NCBI GenBank assembly: GCA_013365325.1
Contig: JABVXV010000235.1
Location: forward strand, 1 to 64,000
Length of the DNA: 64,000 nt
Direction of reading: 5' to 3'
Origin: Dipetalonema caudispina
Taxonomy: Eukaryota > Nematoda > Chromadorea > Rhabditida > Onchocercidae
A model generated the notes under the pieces. That model was given only the letters and a program-made list of their open reading frames with translations. It was not told where the DNA came from and searched no databases. Shown one piece after another: positions 24,392 through 38,294 of the stretch. The translations under genes and the position numbers were made by a program. The stretch's first letter is position 1. Each line of letters opens with the position of its first letter.

Positions 24392-25713
24392 TGATTATCA
24401 AGTTACTACTGTATTCTTGTATGATAGCTAATTCGTGGTTGTATAAAAAATTTTCTTAAAATTAAAATATATTAATTCTTCAAATAAATTATAGTAGCTC
24501 TGTCGATTAGCGAGTTTTAATTGTTAAGCTTCACTTTACATTTCATTAAGTTGTGATATTGTTGTGAGATCTGTCATTGGATAAAGCACTGAACGGAAAA
24601 GTTATGCCAGAAATAAAGAGAAATTCTTTCTTCAATTTTATTTTCTTTGAAATCTTTGAAAGACGGTACTTAATTCTTATTGAATATTATCTTGTTATTG
24701 CTAACTTTCCTATATTCTACATTTGTATAATTATTCACTGCAATTGTAGAAAGTGAAATCTTCTTTTTTTTTTCCCCAAATCTAGCGTTGTGAATGTTCA
24801 AAGTTGTGAATTTTTTAAATGTTTTGCATTTTTTCAAAAATTTTTTTAGCCGGATTCAAGCTTTAGTGTACAATTTTTTAAAGAATATTTAAACTCGAAC
24901 TCTTGTTAACTTTCTGACATTAAAATACTCTACTCAATCCAAAAAGAATTATCAACGCCTCATCATATTAGTAAAGTTTGTTAATTGATATCAAAGGTTG
25001 AATGAGAGCAATCAGTACATGTAACACCTTGTATTCTTTACGCATCATTAATTGATTTCTTCTAATCATTTATGTTTTTATTTCGGCTTCATAACTGTTA
25101 TAATATAAATATGTTGAAAAGTACATTTCGTTGCAATATTTTAATGAATTAGATAGAAAAAGAGAAATTAATGTGAAGTTATAATAAAATATCAATTAAC
25201 GCAGGAATGATTGAAAAGCTCTTACCACAAAAAGCACAAGGATAAACATTTGTCCGATAGTAATTTCTATTGCTATAATTGCTAAAATAAAATCATTTCT
25301 CATTAATAATTACCAAAAAAGCTATTTTTTCATTGTTATAAGTTGGAATTTAAAATTTTGAAGCTTAAATTTCCTTATCTGAGCTTTATGAGATATGTTT
25401 GAAATTAAAATAAAAAACTCTGACATTTTAGGTTTGTTTTCCGAGAATGCCTTATAAGTAAATTTTAAAGAACTATCTCCATAGTTATCTTTCCAATGTT
25501 ATCTAGTCACTTAAAAGATTATCAATCATTTGCAATATCAAGGATACTGTGAATTATTATTTTAAACATTAATCAAGATCATTCATGATTTCAAACGAAA
25601 TGTAGTATGTTTTAAAAAGAATAATTATTTTTCGCTCAAATGTCATATATATATATATAATTTTTTTTTTTCTTTTTCTACGTAATACTATTGATCATAA
25701 CATATTCTCATTC
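24392..25713. other. Intergenic region between convergent genes
   Basis: This holds the 3' flanks of ATP6AP2 (+), with an AATAAA at 24483-24488, and of the Expansion-like gene (-). It is AT-rich, with a short TA run near 25648-25660. No exon was seen. Confidence 0.45.
24483..24488 (+). terminator. Candidate poly(A) signal of ATP6AP2
   Basis: An AATAAA hexamer lies 92 bases after the ATP6AP2 stop codon. Confidence 0.5.
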
Positions 25714-28700
25714 CTAAAGTCTTTCACAATAAAGTGATGTTTCACTTCTTGAACGCCAGCTTATATTTGACGTATTATAAGATGTCAAAGGAAATGGTGA
25801 CACCTGTTGTGTGAAATGATTTAATCGTTTATGTCCTGGACCACCACGATTCTCACGTTCTTTTCGAAAATATGTTGGATTACGTAATCGATCCAAGTCA
25901 CTTAAATTCAGAAGACTTCGACCATTTTCTTTTCGTTGCTATAAATTAAATTTTGAAAAAGTAGAAAGTTTTTCGAAATGAATTATGAAAAAATCGAAAC
26001 TTTTCATGAAAATGTTATAATTTTTTATAAAATGCTAAACAATCTTCATGGAATTTCATACGGAACATTTGAAATAGATTTGTGTGAAATATTAAATTTA
26101 AGTGATGTATTTTCATTTGGTGCAATATATGCGTAATTGTTCAATTATTTAAGTCAGCATAATTTTCAAGTCAATTTAATACGTCCGATAAGTTCTCAAA
26201 AAAGTTTGGAATAATACTCCTCAAATTATTGTACCTAATTTCTCATCTGATTATATAATGCTATTGAGTGTTTTATTCTATTTACTACAATAATCATTCA
26301 ACGAATATTCATCAAAAATTGTTTTTTTTTTACAACATTTTCGAGGAGATACTCCCTTCCTTCCACAGTCAAAAATTGTTTAAATGCTTTACAGTAAAAA
26401 CATTCTGAATATTTTCTGTTGTTTTTATAATTCGAATTTATAGTTCTATCTGTAAACTTTTTAAAATTAGATTTCAGAAAGAAAAAAATGAGACAAAATC
26501 AAACTTCCTGTTCAGGATTTGTAATATTCTTTGATGACAAATATATATTTGGTTCTCGGTTAATTTTCTTATAGGCACCACCACGTGATCTGAAAATGAC
26601 AATTATATTTCATTCTAATTATCACTTTCGATCTTGAACCATAGGTTAACGAATTCTTGAGAAATGGTTCACCTTAACTGTCGATTCCAATAAGCAGAAC
26701 TGACTCCGGAATAATGAGAAGAGGAACCGGAACTGGTCGACGAAACAGTGCGTCCATTGCAATTTGTATCCGCGCTACTGGATTGTAAATAGCCATCACA
26801 ATGGTTTATGCCATGCAGTTCAGTACTTGCCGATGGTGATGGTGTATTTGAGGCTGGAATTACACTAAATTTTAAATTTTACTTCAAAAAATTGAACAGA
26901 ATCTAATTCAAATGTTTATTAGAGCTATTATTTCTGTCATAAATGACCATTTAATATAGTTATCAATTACTTTCATTTTTGAGGAATAGAGAAGATTTCT
27001 TGTTAGTTTCCTAAAATATACCTGAATTACTGGGAAGTAAAATTTGGATCATTTCTAGCGCTGTTAAATGTATCACAGCAAACCATAAAGCTGACGATAG
27101 AGGATCCGCTGGCTTATCAACCTGAAATTAATTCCACACTTTATGATTTCTAACAAATATAACAATTGAAAATTATATAAATTGAAAATTATTATATAAT
27201 TCCAGAATGGAACCTGAAATATTGGTATTACTATATATTCGCATTTCAAATGTCCATCAATTTAATCAAATAAAAAATTATACAAATTCTAATGAAACTA
27301 TATCGAACGTGTGCATAAGTAATTGCCATCCGACTGTATCGATCTCGTGCAATTTCATCGTAATCGTTATGTCGTGTAACAAATTCTTTGAGAATTTTCA
27401 AATCGAAAATCTAAAATTTACATATTATAAATTAATGATTCTATACAAATTTATATTATTCAAACTTTTTTACTATATTAACACAAGGTTACGATATCAT
27501 TTTTGAATAAAAATTATAGCAATTACGAATAAATGGAACTACTACTCTATTCAAATTAATTGATACAACATATGATAATGCCAATCTTTTCAAGGTTATT
27601 ATATCCTATTCACAAGAAATATATTACATAAGTGTTGTTAAATTTTGATAATTTTACCTTAATTGGATCATTTTTAACAATGATATCTCCTAATATTCCA
27701 GTAACGAATATACTTCCTTCGGTACATTTAAGCCAAACATTACCAACATCATCAATTTTCATTTTTACACCCTAAAGCATTCCTGTTTTACATGCTTTAC
27801 TTTTCATACATTGCTAATTAAAACACATCATCGAAAAGTTATTCAAATTTATTTGCAAATTTTATTTACATAATCTTTTGTATCATTGTTATATTTTTTG
27901 AAATAAATATTAGCACAGTTTTTTTTCCCTTTCTAAAATGTTAAAATTTACAAACTTATGAATTAAAAATAAACAAATTCAAATCAAATTAACCTCGGAA
28001 TATTGCATCATAGCAGCAATATTAGCAACATTTGTTACAGATTTTTAAATTTATTTTTAAAAACTTCTAAAGATGGAATAAATGGATTTCAAATAATTTT
28101 TTTCCAAAAAAAAAAAAAAAATCTATGAAATTGAAACAGTGATTTTCATCTATCAAAAATTCAATAAACAAGTTTATCTCAGAGTAATCAGCACAAGGAT
28201 AAGATTTCATATCATTGTAATGATATATAAATAAACTTCACTAACTTTCTCGTCATTACTAATTTATTGATTAGTTGAAAATTTTAAAAGCAATTATTGA
28301 AATTAAAATTTTGCATACTTTTCCGAAAGTTTCAAATGCTCTAATCGTACCATCATCACGATATGAATTGTCAAATCGTTGCAAACCAATTCTACAAAAA
28401 AAAAAAAAAAAAAAAAAAAAAATAACATCAAAAATTGATTTAACATTTCGTAAAATGAAATGAAATTAATAATTGGGATTAAGGAAAATTATATAAATAT
28501 GATGGAAGTAAAAATATTTCTAAAACCAAAATTCATCCATACATTTCTTAAAAGGAAAGAAAGGGAAATTGCAAATTTTGATATAATAATCAAATGCATT
28601 TCTTATATTTTCCAATTAAATAATAATGGCAATATGATCAAAATTAGTGTATATATTTTCCTTTTATACGAATATTAAATCTATTGAAAATTCAAAAAAT

Positions 28701-30157
28701 TCAAATTTCGTACACAATAAAAGAAAATAAAAAACTGGTTTTTCGTTAAAATTTAAAATCGAAACAAGTTATTGTGTTGGATTTTTTCTTTTTTTTTTTG
28801 TGTTTGACTTGAAATTGTTGATGAAAAGAAAAAAGTGCCCTCATCCCATTATAATAATCATCATTATATTTAAAATATGGTAATTATCAATTGAAGTAAT
28901 AACTGACTGGAAAAGGATAAAATTCTTGAAGTGAATTTATTTTTATCCAATCCATATGAACAACCATATAACAATCAATTAAGTATTTCAAAGATATTTT
29001 CATCATATTACAGTGTTTTCAAGTTCATACTTTTCCTTTTTCTTCTTTAAAAAAAAAAAAAAAAAAAAATTGAAAATGGCCTAGATTTTAAAATGCTTTA
29101 ATTCTATTCATTTCTTCATTTTTTCATTTATTTCATTTTGCTAATATTTATATTGACGATAGAAATAATTTTAATAACTTCCAGAATTTCTACTATTAGT
29201 TCAAAATCCGGACAATAAGATTCCAAAATTTTACACCAAAATTTGAAAAGTGAATTCAAGATTTGATACGAGTAAATCAAAAAAAAAAAAAAATCTTGAC
29301 ATATTTGATACATCGAATTAGCTTCCGTTGCTATATCAAACTTATAAACAATAATTTCTCGGTAGCTTAATCAACAGGTAATTTGGAATAATTACTCAAA
29401 TGATTGATATCTATTGGTAAAGTTAATACCCGATTATGTTACGGGTGTAATTTCACCAAAAATACATTTTGTATGTTATATAATTTCAGAACATTTCTGT
29501 TTTTGCTTCATTATTAGTAATTTGTCAACTTCAATGATTTTAGGACAGTTTAAAGTTTTAAAATTTTCAAAATTTAAACAACCTTCATTGTTATCTATAG
29601 CTTGTAAAACAATTTTGCGAATGAATTTTAGTCTGAAGAATAATTCTGAATTTCGATTTCAAGAGAAAAAAAGAAAATCTTACCGTAAACCGTCGAATTC
29701 AGCTTCGCTTCCATCAATTGTAATAACACGCGATCGGAGATAAGCTTTTGCAGAGCGAATATTTCTTTCCATTACGATTACTTTACCCCAGATCTGCTCT
29801 TCAATATTTGAAAGTTTTCGATAAACTTCCATAATATTATCCTCAAATGGTTAATTATTAAAATATTCATAAAACTGAAGAGATTTGAGAATACTAAATG
29901 AATTTCGAAAAATTCTATCTTTTTTTCAACATTTTCCAATCCAGCTATGCCTTCGGAATTTTACATATTCCAATTTAGTTACAAAATTTTAAAAATAGTT
30001 TGGTTTAAAAAGTTCATCAAATTTTCAACAATCAACTTACTCGTTCAAAGGAATCAATATCATTCCAACTTCGTGAAATTCCCAACGTTGTGGTAGAACG
30101 TTGACTGCTGTTATTATTCAAAAGGCGCTCGATCAAAGTTGTACGACAAAATGCCAT
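25714..30157 (-). CDS. Expansion-like protein with N-terminal MH2-like domain
   Basis: Nine exons in transcript order (30157-30041, 29841-29684, 28391-28319, 27771-27658, 27410-27309, 27121-27022, 26853-26673, 26589-26505, 25938-25714) encode 384 residues. Residues about 40-221 hold MEVYRKLSNIEEQIWGKVIV, AKAYLRSRVITIDGS, FDGLRIGLQRFDN, GVKMKIDDVGNVWLK and, further on, a segment ending ALEMIQILLP. This order matches my memory of the Smad-MH2-like N-terminal domain of Drosophila Expansion, described in protostomes and needed for tracheal tube size. Residues 222-384 are Ser/Asn-rich, with TVSSTSSGSSSHYSG and basic stretches, probably disordered. There is no MH1 domain and no C-terminal SSXS, so it is not a receptor-regulated Smad. 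Intron 1 ends in an atypical TTTGAG. Upstream non-coding exons may exist in the 8 kb 5' region. Confidence 0.7.
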
Positions 30158-31434
30158 CAATATTTTATTTAGGGAATAGAATGAGGGAATGAATAGTTAG
30201 TGAAATATAACGCTTTAATTCAGCTGATTTCAATTTAAACTAAATAAGTAAATTCAATTAATTCCTAATTTTCATAAAAACTAATCCATACATAACTTTT
30301 AGTCTCAAAAACTAATTAGCGTAGTAAATGTTGGAAAAATTTTTGAAACAACCAAATTGCAAAACATTGTAAAACTGTTAGGGAGAGTGGAAAACTAAAT
30401 TAAGCTCATTTGTAAAAAAAAAAGATCCGGTTAAATTCAAAATGAAAGAATTGAAACCGGTATTCACAATGATTCAAGTTGCCGTACTTTCAATTCTACT
30501 ATCGAATAATTCAATGATGTAATTACATAGCAAACACTGATAATTTACAATTTCGATTATCACTGAACAAATAAAATTTAAAAGTTAACGATAGCAATAA
30601 TGTTTGTTATGTATTATAAATAAACTAAATGATATTGTATAAGGTTTACCTATCATTATTTTACTGTTAAAATCTTCAAATACATACTTTAGTAGCAAAA
30701 TGCAAACCTGAAGTGAAATGAAATGAAATATCAATACTTAAATTAATGATGATACGTTTGATATGTTGGTTAGCACATAGAAAGGAAATTCATCACAGTG
30801 ATAGTAACAGAACCAATTTACTGTATCAAATAAAATGAATATTTTTTTTAACGAAAAAAGAAAAAAAGAAAAGAAAAGAAAATTAGCATAAATTAAATGA
30901 GTTAAAATTAAGAAAGAAATTTTAGGGGTAATAAACGAGCATTAATTCCGGAAAGTGAATCTATCAAATAGATGGTGTTGAAAGAATGACAAAATTTATT
31001 ATTTTAAAAATTTTTCAATGAAAATATTTTTCCGGTTCCTCAAAATATATTACCCAATTGAAAATCAAATTAATGGCAGTAACATTCAATGTTAATAATT
31101 CAATTTTTCAATTGTGCCATTAACTTCAATTTTACAAGATTTATAATTTTAAATTGCATAGTTTCTATAAGAAATGATAAGTTTAAATGTTTTTATAAAA
31201 TACTCAACTAATATCTAAATTTGTAGGTTATTGAAAAATTTTTTAATGAACCGATGAAAATTTGCATGAACCATTGCAAGCATCCATATTCTTTGTCTGA
31301 AACTAAATTTGATTTATGTAAGTGAGTTGAAATGAATTCAAACTAAATTGTTGAGCAAAATAAAAGCATTTTTTTAAAAAAAAAAATAAAAACAATGAAA
31401 TTAATTAAGCTAAAATTATCTGAACAAGATTTCA

Positions 31435-31660
31435 ACAAAAATATTCTAATTATCTAATATCTAAACTTGTTTTGTTTGTAAATGGGCTCAATTCGATTAT
31501 GCATTTACATCATAAAAAGTAAAATTGCTATCAAAAAAAGTTTTTAGCAAAAATATTCTAATTCAGATGTCTGAATTTGTTTTATTTGTGATTACATCCA
31601 ATTCGATCACGCATTTAAATCGTATAAAAAAATTGGATTATTATCAAAAATAAAAAAGTT
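31435..31660. repeat. Diverged tandem duplication, period about 112 bp
   Basis: Both halves share AAAAATATTCTAATT, a CT(G)AA(A/T)CTTGTTTT-like step, CAATTCGAT(T/C)A(T/C)GCATTTA and a TATCAAAAA end, in the same order. Numerous substitutions separate the copies. Confidence 0.65.
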
Positions 31661-33015
31661 TAAAATCGTCCCATCGTCTTCTCTTACAAAGCATTTTTAA
31701 ATACGACAGAGTTGATCAATAATACGATATTGCTATGAATGATTCGAAAAGTTCAAAGACAAAAATTAAATAACATATTTGTTTAAAAAGCTTGAGAAAT
31801 AATTAAATTTAAAAGAAATAGATAATAAACAAACGTGAAATGCAAAGAAATCTAACAGCTTTAATTAGGGAGTAAGAATAATAAGAAATGTTACTTTTTA
31901 ATGAATTTTTGAAATATTAAAAAAAAAAATGTTTTTAAACAGGTTACCTGATGTCATATTATTAAATAGAAATTGAGATAGATGAAACGATAGGAATGGA
32001 ATGAGAAGTTGATCTAACCGATGGATATGATCGAATGGACATTTCATTTATTTTTTAACCTCCCTGAATTTCAAAATACATAATTATATTCATCATTAAC
32101 ATCATTACAGCAATCCATAAACTATTAGAAAAATTCAAATTTATGCAACAAAAAAAAAAAGAGATGATTGAACTTTTGCATTAAATCAATGTCTCATTAC
32201 ACAATTCCATTACTGACTCTGTACAATAACAATAACAAAAAAGAAAAAACTACGCAAAATTTTCCAAAATTGTTTGTTATACAAAAAATTTCACTTATTT
32301 CAGGAATTTCAATATCTTTTTTATTGATAAATTGAAATAATACCACCTGACTAAATTATAAGCATATTAATTTCGACTTCCAAATTGTTACACTGAATAT
32401 GCTTTAAAAAGATTATCAACGAAATTTGCAAAACAACATGATCAAACTTAAAATATAACTAAGATACAAAATAAATCGTATCATCATTTTAATTTGCTTC
32501 TTAATTTGATATAATAGCAAGAATGGTACATCAGAGATCTTTTCGTAGTGCAATTAAATTTGCCGAAATTTTTATTATAGAATTTTGCAATTATTAGAGC
32601 ATAAAATTTCTTCCAATCTTCCCTTTCGTTAACCTCAACGTTTGCATTCTTTTAAAGGCAAAAAAAAAAAAAAAAAAAAAAGAAAAAAAAGACTGAAATT
32701 TGGTAAATTCGACTGTAAGTACTAAACAATTCATGTAAAACTTTTATTTTAATTATTAAAAAATAAAAGATCAAAGTTCAAAATAAGATCAAACTGAAAG
32801 TATTACAAACAAAAGCTATAGAAACAAAAATTTTAAAAGTACATGCAAGTGAATAGTGGCTGGAAATTTTTGCTAAAAAACTTTTCAACTGAAAAATTAA
32901 ACCTAAAAAAACAATATGAAAACAAAACTTCTGCTGAAGCTATCAATGATTCATCTTTTTTCAATTTCCTATTTTAAGCTTAAATGCAAACATTGAATGC
33001 TTAGCAAAAATATTT

Positions 33016-33177
33016 CGGTGAATTGTGCAAATGTCATGATTCCGGTGAACTGTGCAAATGTTATGATTCCGGTGAATTATGCAAATGTCGTAATTTCGGT
33101 GAACTGTGCAAATGTTATGATTCCGGTGAATTATGCAAATGTCATAATTTCGGTGAACTGTGCAAATGTTATGATAT
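33016..33177. repeat. 27-bp minisatellite, six copies
   Basis: Six consecutive 27-base units begin CGGTGAA(T/C)T(G/A)TGCAAATGT and differ at a few positions. Alternating variants give a 54-bp higher-order period. Because 27 is a multiple of three, open frames persist on both strands and create artificial repeat proteins. Confidence 0.95.
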
Positions 33178-36100
33178 TTTGGCATTCATAAGTTGGTTTT
33201 TGTGTCGCTTTAAAAAAGCAGCAATACTTTAGATATTAAATAATATTTCATTTCATATTTCAGTAAGTTTCAAAAATTAAAACACGCAAATTGTACAAAG
33301 CAATATGTCGGTCAATTATACTGTGTTTTTAATTTGTGCTGAATTCATAACAACACATTATGCAAAGATGATTGATATGATTTTTTCAACCACTCATATA
33401 TTTAGTTATTTACAAAAAAAAAAAAAAAAAAAAGAAAAATTCCCTACGCTCATTATTTACCAAAAATTTGAAAAACATTCAATCACACTAATCAAACAAT
33501 TCAAGAGTCTCTCTTCAACCACAGAAAAAAAAAAAAAAAAACAAACAAAAAAAAATTGAACTAAATAGAAATTGCTGCATGCTAAATTAAACTTGCTGTA
33601 TATTCATCATCAGTGATACATGCCGCTGCCCTATAAGATCGGTCACTCGGTCGGTCGGTCCATTGCCTTATCCCCTCCCTTCTAATAATAATAATCATCC
33701 CTATTCAACAAATATTTACGAATCGTAAAATTTACATTATTCATGCGATAAATTTCAATGAAGAAATATCCGTTGCATATTTTTTCCTAACAGTCGATTG
33801 GATTTCAATGCTAATGAGATTGACTAAAGTAAGATGAAAAGTAGCGAAAGGATGAAAAGTGAAAAGAAATTGATTCATTTTGATGTTGATTGATGGAATT
33901 TTGAAGGCATCGATAAATTTATTAGCAAGAAATGATTCGAATTAAATTCGAATTTTGATTATTTTAAATAACTACGCAATAGTTTATTACATTTGCATCG
34001 TGTTCCGATCTAATAATATTGCATGTACTAAATTACTGGATACTATTAATTTCCCTTGAGAGTAATATCTTATATTTTAAGTGAAAATGAACGGAATATA
34101 AAATTGATGAGAATATAGAGAAACAAATAAATTTCAAAATTATTAAATTCTAAGTAAATAAAAAATTGAAGCAAATGATATAATGTTAAATGTAATTTCG
34201 AATTATCAACAATTAAATACAATTTATATTTGTTAAGATATATTTCGGACAATAATAAGACTAAAGCCAACATATTTTGTATAATTTTCAAAATTTATTT
34301 TATTTTTATTATATTTAATAAGTCGTATACCACTTGGATTAGTGTAATGTAAAATTCCTCTAAGCTTGGATATGCCAACTATTGATGCTTTTTATGCAAA
34401 TTTGAAATTTGAAATTTGAAATTTGATTACTGCTAAAAAGATTCAAAAATAACAAAAATTGAATCTTCAGGAATGGAATTAAAATACGTCCATGATATTT
34501 TCAATTACATTTTCGAAAAATTTAAACTTCTCTTACATATTTAAACTGATACACAATAATTTGTTGAACAACTATGTCAAAAAGTTGAATGGTACACAAT
34601 AAAATGACATATATCATCGAATTTTATAACAAACATTGAAAAATTTATGACACATATCAGTCTTAAAAAAAGATGATAAGTTAACTATTTCAGATGTTAT
34701 CGGATTTGGTAAATGCTATAGAAAAAAGACTAGTGAAATTCAGCAGTGAAGTTAACCTTTTTCTAGAGGTCATCAAATTTATTTGGTACATATCAAAGGA
34801 AAATGAGCAATACAAATCTTTATTCATTTATTTAAGATATGTTTTGGAGCACAAAACATCACATAAATTATTTTTTCCTCCTCTCTCATTGTTAAATTAA
34901 TGTTTAAACTGTTTAACATATCCAATACTTCGTAAAATTTCCGTTTTTTTTTTTCTTTTACGCCTCCTCATTTTACAGCAATTTACAACAATGCGATAAT
35001 GTTACGCCACCAATGCAGTAATATTACGTTGTTGCTGTTGTTATTTCAAGGTGAATAGTTCAATTAATTTTTATCCATCAACCACAAAAGTTTTTTACAA
35101 ACACAGTAAAATTTTAGCATTTCATTTCATCTTGATAATTTTAATTTTATCGCAATATTTTCATCCTCATCTTTTACAGAGAAATTTAGTAATAAGTAAA
35201 TGAATTAATATTTTCTATGCTTTGATAGGCTATTATAGTTCAATTAAAATTTGGATATTTTATTCAAATGAAAATGAAGAAATCTTTGCTTACATAGTGG
35301 CGAAATAAGGTAGCTGTTAGTATTACTGATTTGATAGTTTGGAATGGAACAAAAGATTGATTGAGAAAATTAGCTCATTGGTAAATTTAATTTTTAAAAA
35401 TTGTTCCATGAAATATTTTTTCTTTTTCGATTATTACATTTTGTGGAAATATTTCGCACATGCTAAATACCCGAGATTTGAGAATATTCCACTATTATCA
35501 CTTATATCAAGGTCATTGTTATTTCTCATCTGTCAAATTCGATTAAATTATAAACTAAAATATGTTAACATCAACTGTTAGAAAAAAGTATCATTGGAAA
35601 ATACAAACAAAATGCTATTGGTGAAAAAATAAGTTATTAATCAGATGATGCGAATTTTATCAAATACAGAAAATTTCTTCTGGGAAGAAAAATTTTATTG
35701 AATTACACAAATTATGCATGGAAAATTGTCATTTATTTATCTAAGCTCAGAAAAAAAAAAGAAGCATCTCATAGCTAATTAAAGTTAACAAATATACCTA
35801 CTTAACTTTTCACTCCAAATTTGTGTAAATTATTAAAATTAAATAAAATAAAAAGGTAAAAGATGAAGGAGAGAAATCTTCCTCCGCTATCACCACATAA
35901 TTCAATGATTGAATCATATTTATTCATAAATGAGAGAAAGAAAAAGTGGAGGAGTTGGGAGGAGAGAAGTTGACGAAAATGGAAATTTCATATTTTCAAG
36001 ATGACATTTGGGAAATTTCAAAGTGGAAATTAGCAAAATTACAAATAAAATTGCTGATTATTTGTGAAATTTTAAAATGTCCAATTTAAAAAAAAAAGAA

Positions 36101-36712
36101 CTGATAAGAAGAACTGGTAACTGATACTATATCAGTAATTAAAAAGATAAAAAGATCAAAATGAAAATGGGAAAAATGAGGAGAATTGAGGATGCCATAC
36201 ACCTCACCTTTCTTTACATTCATTCATCTTTTTTGTATTCAAATTTCATCAAAAGAAACAGATACTGGACGAAATAGCATAGCAACACTGAGAGGAGGCA
36301 GACCGATAAACATAAGTAATGGAGTAGGACAGCAAGTATAAACCATCAAAATACAATTATTGTATGACAGAACTGTAACATGGGCAGAATATTGTCAGAG
36401 AGAAAAAGAAATGGTGGAAAGAGTGAGGAAAGATAAGAGGGAGACAGAGATGTGGAGACATTTTTATTCAAATAATTTAACAATTTTTTTAGTTAAAAAT
36501 GGACATTAATTCAATTTTTTCTTGCACTTTATGGTCAAATTTATTGAAATTATTGAAGCATCAATTAAAAAAGAAAGCACTGAAGCATCAATTCAATTTC
36601 ACTTGGAAAGGTCAAGTTAACCAAAGTGAACTTTCACTTTTTTTTTATTTCGTTTTGTGAGAACAGTTTTGAATTTCCACGTAACTTTTGTGTGATTTTT
36701 ACGATAATTAGC

Positions 36713-36892
<180 letters not shown>

Positions 36893-38294
36893 TAAAATCG
36901 ACAGTAATATAGTATTAGAAATGAGTTATGGGTAGATTTTTTGAAAATTTGTTAACTGATTTAAGGTAATTTAATTAAGAAACTTAATGAATGAATGGAA
37001 TTATAGACAGCAAAATAAATAAGCAAATAAATGAAACTGATAGGAACGACAAAAATAGCAGAAGAAAAGTGATGGTAATATTTATTTCTGTTATGCAAAA
37101 ATGGAATGAATGAATGGCTTGTAATTTTCACCGCCAACAATTTCCGCCAAAAAATGAAACACTTCTTTTGTCATTATTAAATTTCAAATTTCCTCTTCTC
37201 ATTTCAATTTGTTGAAATTTTTACCATTTTTTGCATTAAAAAAAAAATTGTTGAATGATATTAATTTAACAATTTGGAATATTTCTCAATTATAGTTTAC
37301 TTAGATGAATAAACAAATTTCACCTCGTCAATGTTTTTCCACTATGCATGCGTCGTTTACTGTTAAATGAAACTCTCTTCAGTTGTTGTCCGAATTATTT
37401 CATCTAAAATTTTGTTTACTTTACGTATCAATGGTAATTTGATCTCAAAATGAGCCAAAAAGTGTCCTTCAGCTTGAATTGCATTTTCAAGAAGAAAAAA
37501 TTTTTAAGGACTTTCTGGTAGTTGAATTTCTTGTTGCTTTTAAGCACACTTAAAAGATTTGTCCCATTATTGATTCAGAAAAAAGAAATTTTGATTTGTT
37601 GAAAATGTCACATATTTTTTTGAGTCATTTAGAATTTATGACATTTTACAGCACCAACTTGGCATAAATTTTGAAGATTGGTTGAATATGATGACATTTT
37701 GAAATTCAACATTGTAACAATCTATTCATACTTTGCTTTAAGCTAAACAATTCAAATAGTTTCTCAGTGGAATAATTACATCTAGTTCCAGACTTCTATT
37801 GCTGTATTAATTTTTATTAAACTTAAATTTCGATATAAAACGTTCACTTTTTCATGTTTAGCAGCTGAAAAGACTCAATTTTTCTTTTGATTTTGCAATT
37901 AAAGAAATCTTAAAACTTCTTAATTGCAAAACTAAACAGTAAAATTTGAAGTTAGAATTGTGAAATGAAAGAGTAAATTATGCAATTGGTTGGAGAAATT
38001 ATTTGTTATCAAAAAAATTACAACAGTGAAACAAGGTGGACAAGAAATTTGTAATTGGCAAATAACGATACATTGCATAAAACAATTTGAGCGATAAAAA
38101 TGAACAATATTAATTTGAAACAAGAAGAAATATCGATCAAATATCATTTACAATGTAAAAATTTCAAAAATTTCTCAAATTTCGAATGTCAGTTTGAAAT
38201 TTTTGCTACTATTCGAATTTGATAAGTTTAATAAAATTGATATTACAATATTATTGTATTTATGCCTAATTGTTGCCATTAGAGGTTGGAAAAT

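Noticed and set aside
29414..29743. 109-codon + strand frame
   Set aside because: It runs antisense to exon 2 of the Expansion-like gene and into intron, with no similarity.
33016..33177. CRISPR-like array
   Set aside because: The units are directly abutting, without unique spacers, and lie in a eukaryotic genome. It is a minisatellite.
32961..33232. Open frames with repeated nine-residue units on both strands
   Set aside because: The frames follow from a 27-base minisatellite whose unit is a multiple of three. No splice or start context supports them.
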